Shown: piece after piece, positions 11,782-21,086 of the stretch
How positions within the stretch are numbered: the stretch's first letter is position 1
Layout: every line of letters starts with the position of its first letter
Assembly: GCF_027257935.1 (NCBI RefSeq)
Contig: NZ_JANZKW010000001.1
Location: forward strand, 124,001-188,000
Direction of reading: 5' to 3'
Source: Chitinimonas sp. BJYL2
Lineage (GTDB): Bacteria > Pseudomonadota > Gammaproteobacteria > Burkholderiales > Chitinimonadaceae
Length of the DNA stretch: 64,000 nucleotides
Made by a program: the position numbers and the translations under genes
The notes under the pieces: model-generated
Told to the model about the DNA's origin: nothing
Database searches by the model: none
The model's input: the letters and a program-made list of their open reading frames with translations, nothing else

Positions 11782-14022
11782 ATGGAGATTGATCTATCAA
11801 AGTTCTTCAGCACCTTCTTTGAAGAGGCCGAAGAGCATCTTGCGAACTTTGAGAATCTGCTGCTGGAGCTGGACTTATCCGCCCCAGAGCCCGAAGACCT
11901 GAACGCGATTTTCCGGGCGGCGCACTCGATCAAGGGGGGCGCCGGCACATTTGGTTTCAATGATCTGGCCGCACTGACGCATATCCTGGAAAACCTGCTT
12001 GATCGTGTTCGCAAAGGCACGACCGCGTTGCGGCCCGATATGGTGGATATTTTCCTGCGCACCAGCGATGTGCTGGCCGGCATGCTGGCCGTTCACCGTG
12101 ATGGCGCGGCACCGGACACCGCCGCCGTTGCCGAGGTGACCGAAGCGCTGACCCGGCTGGAGCATGAGGCCATACACGGTGGCAGTCGTCCCGCTCCCGC
12201 GGTCGCCCCGACGCCGGCTCCTGCATCCACCCACGCCTCGCCCCCTGCCTGGCGCCTGACCTTGCGGCTGGATGCCAGCACGCCCCCGCAGTCCCTGATC
12301 GATGCGCTGGCGAGCTACGGCGATGTGGTCCGTCATGAGGAGCGTACGCACGATGACGGCGTACACCTCATACTGGGACTCATTGGCCCCAGTGATCAGG
12401 ATCTTCGCGACGCACTGGGTTTCGTGCTGTCGGAGGACCGCTTCACCATCGAGCCGGACCCCACACACCAGCCCGCCCCGGAAACCGCAACGCTGGCAGG
12501 AGAAGGCGAGACTTTCGGCTTTTTCGACGATGAGCCGGCTGCCACACCTGCGCCAGCCCCGTTATCGGGTGAAGGCGAAGCGTTTGGCTTCTTTGACGAT
12601 GACGAACCAGCCAGCACGCCGGTCGCGCCAGCCGATATCCCGGCTGTAGCCTCTAGCGATTACGGATTCTTCGAGCCGCTGCCCCCCGTCGCCCCCGATG
12701 CACCGGCAGGCCGGGAGGGCATCGACTACGGATGGCTGGACCCCAATGCTGCCAAGGCCACACCGCCAGCTCCGACACCCGCACCCGTCGCCAGTCCGGC
12801 AGTCGGTGCCCCGCCCGCGGATACCGTCGGCACAGGCCGCCGCGCTACCGACAAATCCGAGTCCGCGACCATCCGTGTCGATGTCAGCAAGGTGGACCAG
12901 CTGCTCAACTTTGTCGGCGAGCTGGTCATTACCCAGTCCATGCTTGCGCAAAGCGCCAGCAATCTGGACCCGCTCCAGCACACCCGCTTGCTGGCCGGCA
13001 TCGAACAACTGCAGCGCAATACCCGCGAGCTGCAGGAATCGGTGATGTCGATCCGCATGATTCCCATGTCCACCGTGTTCAGCCGCTTCCCGCGCGTGGT
13101 GCGCGATCTGGCCGGCAAGCTGGGCAAGAAAGTGGAACTGCGGCTGGTCGGGGAACAGACCGAGCTCGACAAGGGCTTTGTGGAAAAGCTGGTCGACCCG
13201 CTCACGCATCTGGTGCGCAACAGTCTCGACCACGGCATCGAATCCACCGAGGCCCGCGTGGCCCGCGGCAAGCCGGAAACCGGCAACCTCACGCTGGCGG
13301 CATCGCAACAAGGCGGCAATGTGGTCATTGAAGTACGTGACGACGGTGCCGGCCTCAATCGCGAGCGCATTCTCGCCAAGGCGCGCGAGAACGGCATTCC
13401 GGTGACCGACAACATGAGCGACAGCGAAGTCTGGTTGCTGATCTTTGAAGCCGGCTTCTCCACCGCCGCCGAAGTGACCGATGTCTCGGGCCGCGGCGTA
13501 GGCATGGATGTGGTGCGCAAGAACATCCAGTCCATGGGCGGCACGGTCGAGATCGAATCGATGACCGGCATCGGCTCCACCATGCGCATCCGCCTGCCGC
13601 TCACGCTGGCGATTCTGGACGGCATGCTGGTGGATGCGGGTGGCGAGACGTACATCCTGCCGCTGAACGCGATCCGTGAATCGCTGCAACCCACGCCCGA
13701 GCAATGCAAGACGGTGACCGGCAGCGGTCGCGTGGTGCAGGTGCGCGAGGAATACCTGCCGCTGATCGCGCTGCATGAGGTGGTGGGCTGCCAGCCCAAA
13801 TCGGCCACGCCCTCCGGGGGCATCGTGATGGTGATCGAAGTGGGCAACCAGCAGATTGCCTTGTGGGTGGACGAGCTGCTGGGGCAGCAGCAGGTGGTGG
13901 TGAAGAACCTCGAATCGAACTACCGGCGTGTGCGCGGTATTTCGGGAGCAACCATTCTTGGTGACGGCCGCGTTGCGCTGATTGTGGATATCAGCGAACT
14001 CAGCCGGACCAGTACCGGCTGA
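11782..14022 (+). CDS. cheA: Chemotaxis histidine kinase CheA
   Basis: Cytoplasmic kinase of 746 residues. Domains in order: Hpt (1-105) with phospho-histidine H48 in RAAHSIKGGAGTFGF; a P2-like alpha/beta domain (about 155-226); a low-complexity Pro/Ala linker (227-360) carrying four short aromatic-acidic repeats around FGFFDD; dimerisation domain (360-425); HATPase with HLVRNSLDHGIES and GRGVGMDVVRK; and a C-terminal CheW-like domain (about 605-740). GGAGG precedes the ATG. It sits between cheY and cheW. The linker repeats are unusual and are discussed as a finding. Confidence 0.96.
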   Translation: MEIDLSKFFSTFFEEAEEHLANFENLLLELDLSAPEPEDLNAIFRAAHSIKGGAGTFGFNDLAALTHILENLLDRVRKGTTALRPDMVDIFLRTSDVLAGMLAVHRDGAAPDTAAVAEVTEALTRLEHEAIHGGSRPAPAVAPTPAPASTHASPPAWRLTLRLDASTPPQSLIDALASYGDVVRHEERTHDDGVHLILGLIGPSDQDLRDALGFVLSEDRFTIEPDPTHQPAPETATLAGEGETFGFFDDEPAATPAPAPLSGEGEAFGFFDDDEPASTPVAPADIPAVASSDYGFFEPLPPVAPDAPAGREGIDYGWLDPNAAKATPPAPTPAPVASPAVGAPPADTVGTGRRATDKSESATIRVDVSKVDQLLNFVGELVITQSMLAQSASNLDPLQHTRLLAGIEQLQRNTRELQESVMSIRMIPMSTVFSRFPRVVRDLAGKLGKKVELRLVGEQTELDKGFVEKLVDPLTHLVRNSLDHGIESTEARVARGKPETGNLTLAASQQGGNVVIEVRDDGAGLNRERILAKARENGIPVTDNMSDSEVWLLIFEAGFSTAAEVTDVSGRGVGMDVVRKNIQSMGGTVEIESMTGIGSTMRIRLPLTLAILDGMLVDAGGETYILPLNAIRESLQPTPEQCKTVTGSGRVVQVREEYLPLIALHEVVGCQPKSATPSGGIVMVIEVGNQQIALWVDELLGQQQVVVKNLESNYRRVRGISGATILGDGRVALIVDISELSRTSTG

Positions 14023-14090
14023 GGCGGTTCCAGCAAGCGCAATACCCGCATGGTCACATGTAGCACAGCAAGCAGAGGCAAGGAGCAGGT

Positions 14091-14579
14091 ATGGAATTCA
14101 ACACCAAAAGCGATGGCGGCCCTACCCGCGAACACCTGGTGTTCACGCTGGGCAGCGAGGAATACGCCATCGACATCCTCAAGGTGCAGGAGATACGCGG
14201 CTTTGAGTCGCCCACACGGATCGCCAATGCACCGCCATTCATCCTTGGGGTCATCAATCTGCGCGGCGCCATCGTGCCCATCATTGATTTGCGGCTGAAG
14301 TTCAAGCTGGGTGAGCCGAGTTACACCGAATTCACCGTGGTCATCATCCTCAATCTGGCCAGCCGCGTTGTCGGTGCGGTAGTCGATGGCGTATCCGATG
14401 TGATTGCGCTGACCGACAACATCGTCAAGCCCACCCCCGAATTCGGCTCGGTGGTAGACACCGCTTACATCGATGGCCTGGCGCCGATGGATGAACGCAT
14501 GCTGATCCTGGTCGACATCGAGAAACTGATGACGAGCCGGGAAATGGAACTCGTAGCCGACGCCGCTACAGCGGCCTGA
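14091..14579 (+). CDS. cheW: Chemotaxis coupling protein CheW
   Basis: A 162-residue CheW-domain protein linking receptors to CheA. It has FTLGSEEYAIDILKVQEIRG, the conserved NLRGAIVPIIDLR strand and VVDGVSDVI. AAGGAG precedes the ATG. It lies 68 bases after cheA and directly before the receptor gene at 14609. The length is normal, with a short N-terminal polar extension. Confidence 0.95.
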   Translation: MEFNTKSDGGPTREHLVFTLGSEEYAIDILKVQEIRGFESPTRIANAPPFILGVINLRGAIVPIIDLRLKFKLGEPSYTEFTVVIILNLASRVVGAVVDGVSDVIALTDNIVKPTPEFGSVVDTAYIDGLAPMDERMLILVDIEKLMTSREMELVADAATAA

Positions 14580-14608
14580 TCACAGCGATATTGAAAAGGG
14601 GACAGGAA

Positions 14609-16300
14609 ATGAAGAACTGGAAAATCGGCGTACGGCTCGGTTTGGGATTTGGACTGCTGATTACCTTGATGGTGGTACTGGTCGCCGTCAGCTACTCCCG
14701 ATTGCAATCCGTGAATCACCGCATCCAGGACATCGTGGAAGGCGACATTGCCCGCACGAAACTGGCCAATGACATGGTGGATGCCATCCACTTCGGCATG
14801 ATCTCCAGCCGTGACGTGATCATTGCCGTCGATGCCCAGAAGAAGCAGGCTGCACTCAAGGTTTACAACGATGCCGACGCCGGCTTCACCGAGGCGGTGA
14901 AGAAGCTGACCGCCATTGTGGTGGACCCCATCGAGAAGGCCCAGATTGAACGCATTGTCACGCTGAACAACGAGCTGGTCCCCCATGAGCGCAAGGTGCT
15001 GGAGCTGGGCCAGGCCGGGCAGGTTGCCGAAGCGGGCGACTACATGAATCGTGAAACCGTACCCCGGCAAGAGAACGTCAAGAACGAGATTTTCAAGCTG
15101 ATCCAGGGCTATGGCGACCACTCGCTCAAGAGCTATAAGGCAGCCGAGCAAGACTACGGTGTAGCCATCACCGTGCTGCTGGTCGTCACAGGCATCGCGA
15201 TTGCGCTGGGCATCCTGATCGGCTGGCTGATCACCCAATCGGTCGTCCAGCCTATCCGGCAGGCCGTCAAGCTCGCCGAAGGGGTAGCCGCGGGCGACCT
15301 GACCCAGAAAATCGAGACCGACCGTGGCGATGAGACCGGCCAGCTGATCAAGGCTCTCCGGCTGATGAACGACGGGCTGGTACAAATTGTGGGCGATATC
15401 CGTCAGAGCGTCGAAACCATCAATACCGCCTCGCAAGAAATTGCTGCCGGCAATATCGACCTGTCACAGCGCACTGAGGAGCAAGCGGCAAGCCTGGAGG
15501 AAACCGCTGCCAGCATGGAAGAGCTCACCTCCACCGTGAAGCAGAATGCCGAGAACGCCAAAGAAGCGAATCAGGTGGCCGAAAGCGCCAGCGAAATTGC
15601 CCAGAAGGGTGGTGAAGTGGTGGGCCAGGTGGTCAACACCATGGCCGAGATCAATGAATCGTCGAAGAAGATTGTCGACATCATTGGCGTGATTGACGGC
15701 ATTGCTTTCCAGACCAATATCCTCGCCCTCAACGCCGCCGTGGAAGCGGCCCGGGCCGGTGAGCAAGGCCGTGGCTTTGCCGTGGTGGCTGGCGAGGTGC
15801 GCAGTCTGGCCCAACGCTCCGCCGCTGCCGCCAAGGAGATCAAGACTCTCATCGGTGATTCGGTAGACCGGGTGACCACCGGTACCGCACAAGTCGACCG
15901 CGCTGGCATCACCATGGAAGAGGTGGTCGGCAGCATCCGGCGTGTGACAGGCATCATGGCCGACATCTCGGCTGCCTCGGCCGAGCAGAGTGCAGGGATC
16001 GAACAGGTGAATACTGCGGTGACACAGATGGACGAAGTCACCCAACAGAACGCGGCCTTGGTCGAGGAAGCCGCCGCAGCCGCAGGGTCCATGCAGGATC
16101 AGGCACAACTGCTGATGGAGGCGGTGAACCGCTTCAAACTGGAAGGCGTGGCGCAGATGCGGTCCCATGCCCCCGCCCACAAGCCCGCCGCCCGCCCCGC
16201 CATCAAGGCCCCACATAAGCCCTTGACCAAGTCGGCGCACCCCGTTGTTGCCAAGTCCAGCGCCGCCAAGCACGACGATGACGACTGGTCGGAATTCTGA
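14609..16300 (+). CDS. Methyl-accepting chemotaxis protein (4HB type) with CheR-docking tail
   Basis: Receptor of 563 residues. It has a membrane helix (about 9-30), a four-helix-bundle periplasmic domain (to about 185), a second membrane helix (about 188-210), HAMP, and a long signalling hairpin with [20 protein letters not shown]. The C terminus is a Pro/Ala/Lys linker ending DDDDWSEF, which fits the xWxxF pentapeptide tether bound by CheR/CheB. The cheR start overlaps this tail. The ATG at 14609 has AGGA upstream; an in-frame start 18 bases earlier lacks such a site. The ligand is not inferable; Tar-like 4HB domains bind amino acids or other small molecules. Confidence 0.93.
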   Translation: MKNWKIGVRLGLGFGLLITLMVVLVAVSYSRLQSVNHRIQDIVEGDIARTKLANDMVDAIHFGMISSRDVIIAVDAQKKQAALKVYNDADAGFTEAVKKLTAIVVDPIEKAQIERIVTLNNELVPHERKVLELGQAGQVAEAGDYMNRETVPRQENVKNEIFKLIQGYGDHSLKSYKAAEQDYGVAITVLLVVTGIAIALGILIGWLITQSVVQPIRQAVKLAEGVAAGDLTQKIETDRGDETGQLIKALRLMNDGLVQIVGDIRQSVETINTASQEIAAGNIDLSQRTEEQAASLEETAASMEELTSTVKQNAENAKEANQVAESASEIAQKGGEVVGQVVNTMAEINESSKKIVDIIGVIDGIAFQTNILALNAAVEAARAGEQGRGFAVVAGEVRSLAQRSAAAAKEIKTLIGDSVDRVTTGTAQVDRAGITMEEVVGSIRRVTGIMADISAASAEQSAGIEQVNTAVTQMDEVTQQNAALVEEAAAAAGSMQDQAQLLMEAVNRFKLEGVAQMRSHAPAHKPAARPAIKAPHKPLTKSAHPVVAKSSAAKHDDDDWSEF

Positions 16301-17186
16301 TCGGGCGCGCACCGCTGCCGATACCTCCTCGGCTGGCGGTGAGCGCATCGTCCAGGCGGAACGGGATTACCCCTATACCCAGGCAGATTTCAAACTTGCT
16401 CGCGAAATGATCCGCGAGCGGGCCGGGGTGTCCTTGGCCGATGGCAAGCAACACATGGTTTACAACCGCCTCTCCAAGCGGGTACGGACCCTCGGGCTGA
16501 GCAGTATTTCCAGCTATCTGCTTATGTTGCGCAATAGTCCCGTTCACCCCGAATGGGACGATTTCACCAGCGCCCTGACCACGCACCTGACCGCGTTCTA
16601 CCGTGAACCGCATCACTTCGCCCAGATGGGGGCCGCGCTGGCCGAGATGGGCAATGCGCCGGTACGCATCTGGTGCGCAGCCGCCTCCACCGGCGAAGAG
16701 CCCTACACGATCGCCATGACGGTGGTCGAAGCCTATGGTCGCTACGACCCACCGGTGGAGATCATCGCGACCGATATCGACACCCGCGCCCTGGCCCACG
16801 CCGCGCAAGGCATCTACTCACTGGAGCGGATTGCCAAACTGCCGGAACAGCGCATCAAGCAGTTTTTCCAGCGTGGTATCGGCACCCGGCACGGCTACGC
16901 CCGCGTACGCCCGGCACTGCGCGAACTGGTCCATTTCATGCCCTGTAATCTGCTCGATCAGCGCTGGCCGATCGCGGGGCATTTCGACTTCATTTTCTGC
17001 CGCAACGTGCTGATCTACTTTGACCGGGACGACCAGTACCGGCTCACCGCCCGCTTGGTGAACCAGCTCAAACCGGACGGCATCCTGTTCCTTGGTCATT
17101 CGGAGAACCCGCAAGGCTCGGGGCTGGTGCTCGATACCGTCGGGAAGACCGCCTACCAGCGTAGCCGGAGCAACAGGGCGCCATGA
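16278..17186 (+). CDS. cheR: Chemotaxis protein methyltransferase CheR
   Basis: SAM-dependent glutamate O-methyltransferase for receptor adaptation. It has an N-terminal helical domain (DFKLAREMIRERAG), SAM-binding IWCAAASTGEEPYTIAM, ATDIDTRALAHA, and CRNVLIYFDRDDQYR. ATG 16278 is the first ATG and makes a 302-residue product that overlaps the receptor gene by 23 bases. A TTG further upstream is also open, and the true start is uncertain because no strong ribosome site is visible. Its stop overlaps the cheD start by 4 bases. Confidence 0.92.
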   Translation: MTTGRNSDRARTAADTSSAGGERIVQAERDYPYTQADFKLAREMIRERAGVSLADGKQHMVYNRLSKRVRTLGLSSISSYLLMLRNSPVHPEWDDFTSALTTHLTAFYREPHHFAQMGAALAEMGNAPVRIWCAAASTGEEPYTIAMTVVEAYGRYDPPVEIIATDIDTRALAHAAQGIYSLERIAKLPEQRIKQFFQRGIGTRHGYARVRPALRELVHFMPCNLLDQRWPIAGHFDFIFCRNVLIYFDRDDQYRLTARLVNQLKPDGILFLGHSENPQGSGLVLDTVGKTAYQRSRSNRAP

Positions 17187-17794
17187 GCAACACCCGCCAC
17201 GAAAAGGCGCCACCGAACCGCTATTTCGACAAACATTTCGGTCGGGACGCCGCCAAAATCCTGCCCGGCGAGTATTACGCAACCGGTCGCGGCACGTTGC
17301 TGGTGACTGTGCTGGGGTCCTGCATCGCCGTCTGCCTGCGTGACCCGTTCAACGGGGTCGCCGGCATCAATCACTTCATGCTGCCTGAGGGTCGTGAGGA
17401 ACGCCCCGATCCCCTGGTCGGCCTGCCAACCCGCTATGGCGCGTTTGCCATGGAGGCCTTATTCAACGACATGCTCAAACTAGGCGCGGAACGACGTCAC
17501 ATGGAGGCCAAGATATTCGGCGGAGCCAACGTGATGCAGAGTCTGGAGGGCAACCATGTCGGCCGGCGGAATGTCGAGTTCATCCGCCGCTATCTGCACA
17601 ATGAAAATATCCGGATCGTTGCGGAGGATTTGCTGGGCAACGATCCACGCAAGATCTACTTCTTCAGTGACGAAGGCAAGGTCAAGGTCAAACGCTTGCG
17701 CGTGCTGAACAACGACACCATCCTGCAGCGCGAACTCGAATACCGGGCGCACTTGCTGCGTGACAACATCGAAGGCAGTGTCGAGCTGTTCTGA
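17183..17794 (+). CDS. cheD: Chemoreceptor glutamine deamidase CheD
   Basis: Deamidates specific receptor glutamines to glutamates. The 203-residue protein shows the family signature LGSCIAVCLRDPFNGVAGINHFMLP, with catalytic cysteine in GSC and histidine in NHFMLP, and KIFGGANVM later. The ATG overlaps the end of cheR (ATGA), indicating translational coupling. Its presence alongside CheR and CheB gives a complete adaptation module. No cheZ or cheC phosphatase gene is seen in this window. Confidence 0.95.
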   Translation: MSNTRHEKAPPNRYFDKHFGRDAAKILPGEYYATGRGTLLVTVLGSCIAVCLRDPFNGVAGINHFMLPEGREERPDPLVGLPTRYGAFAMEALFNDMLKLGAERRHMEAKIFGGANVMQSLEGNHVGRRNVEFIRRYLHNENIRIVAEDLLGNDPRKIYFFSDEGKVKVKRLRVLNNDTILQRELEYRAHLLRDNIEGSVELF

Positions 17795-17857
17795 TCGTCA
17801 GCGTGGCATCCAGCCGCGACAACAGCGTCGTTCAGGACGACACGCCAGGGAGATCGC

Positions 17858-18919
17858 ATGAAAAAGGTCATACGGATTGTCGTGGTTGATGATTCGCCAC
17901 TGATGCGCAAACTGCTGACCGAGATCATCAACAGCGAATCCGATATGGAAGTGGTGGGCGCGGCGCCCGATCCACTGGCAGCTCGCGAGCTGATTCGTGC
18001 GCTCTCGCCCGATGCCATCACCCTGGATATCGAGATGCCCAAGATGAACGGGCTGGAGTTCCTCGACAAGCTGATGCGGCTCAAACCCACGCCGGTGGTG
18101 ATGATCTCCACCCTCACCGCCGAAGGTTCGGGCACCGCCCTCAAGGCCCTTGAACTGGGTGCGGTGGATTGCGTGGCCAAACCGCGATCCGACCTGAGCC
18201 GGGGTCTGCGCGACATGGCCGAAGACATCGTCGAAAAGTTGCGCACAGCGGCCAATGCGCGCATCAGTCGCAGTCTGCCACGACCGGCGAGTACCGCTCC
18301 CGTCCCGCCGCGGCCCAAGCGGCCGGGCGTCAGCAGCGCTGCGCAGCACAATCGGCTGATTGCGATTGGCGCCTCTACCGGTGGCACGCAGGCACTTCAG
18401 ACCTTCCTGGTGGAGCTGCCTGCCGACATACCGCCGATTGTGGTGGTTCAGCACATGCCGCCGGCGTTTACCCGGCCCTTTGCCAATCGGCTCGATGGTC
18501 TGTGTGCGGTCAAGGTCAAGGAAGCCGAGCACGGCGAGCGGCTACGCCCCGGCCATGTCTATATCGCCCCGGGTGATTACCACCTGGCCCTCACGCGCGA
18601 CACCGGGCATCTGGCCTGCCAGCTGCTCGCCACCGAACGTGTCAATCGCCACCGCCCCGCCGCCGATGTGCTGTTCGACTCGGTGGCCGCACTGTGCGGC
18701 AAACGTGCCGTCGGGGTCATCATGACAGGCATGGGCAACGATGGCGCGGCAGGCATGCTCGCCATGAAACAGGCGGGTGCCTATAACTTTGCGCAAGATG
18801 AAGACAGCTGTGTGGTCTTCGGCATGCCCAAGGAGGCCATCAAAGCCGGTGGCGTCGATGAAATCCTGCCCCTGGATGACTTGGCCGGCGCCGTACTGCG
18901 CCAACTGGGTGCCGAGTGA
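17858..18919 (+). CDS. cheB: Chemotaxis-specific methylesterase/deamidase CheB
   Basis: A 353-residue two-domain protein. The receiver (1-120) has VDDSPLMRKLL and phospho-acceptor TLDIEMPKMNG. The methylesterase domain (about 160-350) has the Ser of GASTGGTQAL, the His of VQHMPPAFTRPF, and the Asp of TGMGNDGAAGM as catalytic triad. AGGGAG lies 6 bases before the ATG. It is last in the che run; the next gene converges, so the operon probably ends here, although I see no strong terminator between 18920 and 18988. Confidence 0.96.
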   Translation: MKKVIRIVVVDDSPLMRKLLTEIINSESDMEVVGAAPDPLAARELIRALSPDAITLDIEMPKMNGLEFLDKLMRLKPTPVVMISTLTAEGSGTALKALELGAVDCVAKPRSDLSRGLRDMAEDIVEKLRTAANARISRSLPRPASTAPVPPRPKRPGVSSAAQHNRLIAIGASTGGTQALQTFLVELPADIPPIVVVQHMPPAFTRPFANRLDGLCAVKVKEAEHGERLRPGHVYIAPGDYHLALTRDTGHLACQLLATERVNRHRPAADVLFDSVAALCGKRAVGVIMTGMGNDGAAGMLAMKQAGAYNFAQDEDSCVVFGMPKEAIKAGGVDEILPLDDLAGAVLRQLGAE

Positions 18920-18988
18920 GCCTGGCCACGCAGACAGGCTAGACGGCATCAACCCCGATAGCAGACCAATCAGGGCGAGCCTGCTGAA

Positions 18989-20794
18989 TCAGCGCGGCTG
19001 CCGGGCCAGCCACGCCTCGAACCGCGCCTCCAGCATTGCCAGTGGCATGGCGCCATCGAGCAGGATCTGGTCATGGAAGGCCTTGATATCAAAGCGCTGG
19101 TCCAGCTGCGCTTCGGCACGCCGACGCAGTTCAAGCAGCTTGAGTTCCCCGATCTTGTAGCCCAGCGCTTGGCCTGGCCAGGCCATATAGCGCTCAATTT
19201 CCGGCACGATGGCCTGCTCCGGGCCGCCTTCATTATCGAGGGAATAAGCAATCGCCCGCTCACGGCTCCAGCCCTTGGCGTGCATGCCCGTATCCACCAC
19301 CAAGCGAATGGCGCGATGCATCTCCATCAGCAGACGCCCCAGATACTGGTACGGGTCGTCATAGACACCCATCTCCACGCCCAAGCCCTCGGCGTAAAGC
19401 GCCCATCCCTCCACATAGGCATTGTTGCCCTCGCTGTAACGGCGAAAACGCGGCAGTGGCAACTCCTGCTGCAAGGACAACTGGTAGTGGTGCCCCGGCA
19501 TCGCCTCATGGAGGAAGAGCGCGGTCATTTGCGGGGTGGTGTACTCACGCGGACGCGGCACCGGATCATAAAACACGCCGGGACGCGAACCGTCGGCTGT
19601 GCCTATGCTGTAATGCGCGGCGGCGGTATCGCGGGTGATGGCGGGCTCGGCGCGGATATCCAGCGGCGAGCGCGGCGTACGACCGAACAGCAGCGCCAGC
19701 TTGGGCTCCACCTTCCTGCGGATGGCCTTGTGCGCCGCAATCACGTCCGATTCATGCCTGAACGGGCGAAACATCGGGTTCGTGTTCAGCGAGGCCAGAA
19801 AAGCCTGGTAACTGCCTTCAAATCCGACGCGCTGGCGTAGCGCGTCGATCTCGGCGCGAATACGTGCGACCTCGCGCAGGCCGATGGCGTGGATGGCATC
19901 CGGGCCGAGGTTGGTCGAGGTGTTCAATCGCACCAGATACGCGTAGTAGGCCTCACCACCCGGCACCGCACCTATCCCGGCGCTGGTAGGGCAACGCGGC
20001 AGGTACTCGCGCTCGATGAAATCATGCAAGCGACGGAACGAGGGCACGATCTCCCGCTGGATCAGCTGCCGGTAAGCCTGGGTCAGGCGCTGCCGGTCGG
20101 CCTTGCTGAAATGCGCAGGCATGCGTGCGATCGGCACATGGAACCCGCTCTTGCGCACGTCCGTCACGATCTGGGAGCGCAGCTGGGGCAACACGCGCTG
20201 CATCAGGATGCGGGGCTGTACCACCCCCGCGGCCATGCCTGCCCGCATATTGACGATGGCCTGATCCATCCAGCCGGGCAGGCCCGCCAGTCGGGTCAGG
20301 AAACGCTCGTAGTCGCTCACGGTTTTGAACGGCTGTTGCTGATGCGTGCTGGCCAACTGGACCAGGGTGATCGGGGTTGCATCCATCTGGTTGATGGGTA
20401 ACCAGTCGCTGCGATGTGCCAATCCTTCGAGATCCAGGCTGACCTGATCGCGCAGCAAGGCGTGATCCAGCCGCTCCGCATCGGATAAGCCGGCGGGATC
20501 GATCTGGTCCAGCTCGCGCAAGGTATCACCGAGCCAGGCCTTCACCTGCTCCCGATGCAGGGCCGAGAGGTTATTGACGAATACCCCGTCAAAACGCGCA
20601 TCACCCACCGACTGGGTGGCAGAGAGCGGATTGAACGCCAGCCAGCGCTCGAAATAGCGCTCGGCCAGATCACTCATCGGCGTTGTTGCCGGTGTCGCAA
20701 CCGGTGCCTTGCCTGCGTCAGCATGCGCGGGAACAAGCTGCCCGGCAGCCAGTAACACAACGGTCGCGAAAAGGGCGGCATGCAGACGGAACAT
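18989..20794 (-). CDS. Secreted DUF885-family metallopeptidase-like protein
   Basis: A 601-residue protein of the DUF885 family, related to thermolysin-fold metallopeptidases of the M3/M32 type. A signal peptide (MFRLHAALFATVVLL then an Ala-rich cleavage region, to about residue 26) indicates export. The putative zinc motif is FLHEAMPGHHYQL (HEXXPGH) around residue 430, with a downstream conserved EGWALYAEGLG segment likely supplying the third ligand. The start at 20794 has AGGA 8 bases upstream. Substrate unknown; export of a peptidase divergent from an OPT oligopeptide transporter suggests peptide scavenging (inference). Confidence 0.88.
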   Translation of the reverse strand: MFRLHAALFATVVLLAAGQLVPAHADAGKAPVATPATTPMSDLAERYFERWLAFNPLSATQSVGDARFDGVFVNNLSALHREQVKAWLGDTLRELDQIDPAGLSDAERLDHALLRDQVSLDLEGLAHRSDWLPINQMDATPITLVQLASTHQQQPFKTVSDYERFLTRLAGLPGWMDQAIVNMRAGMAAGVVQPRILMQRVLPQLRSQIVTDVRKSGFHVPIARMPAHFSKADRQRLTQAYRQLIQREIVPSFRRLHDFIEREYLPRCPTSAGIGAVPGGEAYYAYLVRLNTSTNLGPDAIHAIGLREVARIRAEIDALRQRVGFEGSYQAFLASLNTNPMFRPFRHESDVIAAHKAIRRKVEPKLALLFGRTPRSPLDIRAEPAITRDTAAAHYSIGTADGSRPGVFYDPVPRPREYTTPQMTALFLHEAMPGHHYQLSLQQELPLPRFRRYSEGNNAYVEGWALYAEGLGVEMGVYDDPYQYLGRLLMEMHRAIRLVVDTGMHAKGWSRERAIAYSLDNEGGPEQAIVPEIERYMAWPGQALGYKIGELKLLELRRRAEAQLDQRFDIKAFHDQILLDGAMPLAMLEARFEAWLARQPR

Positions 20795-21086
20795 GATGTT
20801 TCCTGAATTGGGCAAGGCGGGATGTCACAGTGTAGTCAGGGCGCACCAACTTACCGAATACCGTCCACCAAACCGCCCGGCGGGAGCTAAGCTTGTTGTG
20901 TAAATCCAGCGCCACACCCCGGAATCGATGGGAGATTCAGCGCGCTGGCACATGTTGCGCTGCGTTCTGTAGTAGCCTTGCGGCCGTTTTGAGCCGGGCG
21001 GGCGACCCTCGGTCGGCTCGCGCCTTCAGAGAGGGCGTCTGTCGTCATCACGATGGGCGCGGTGATCCAACCAGCTCGGTACAACC

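Noticed and set aside
12562-13776. 404-codon minus-strand frame opposite cheA
   Set aside because: His/Gln/Arg-rich composition and complete overlap with cheA indicate a shadow frame.
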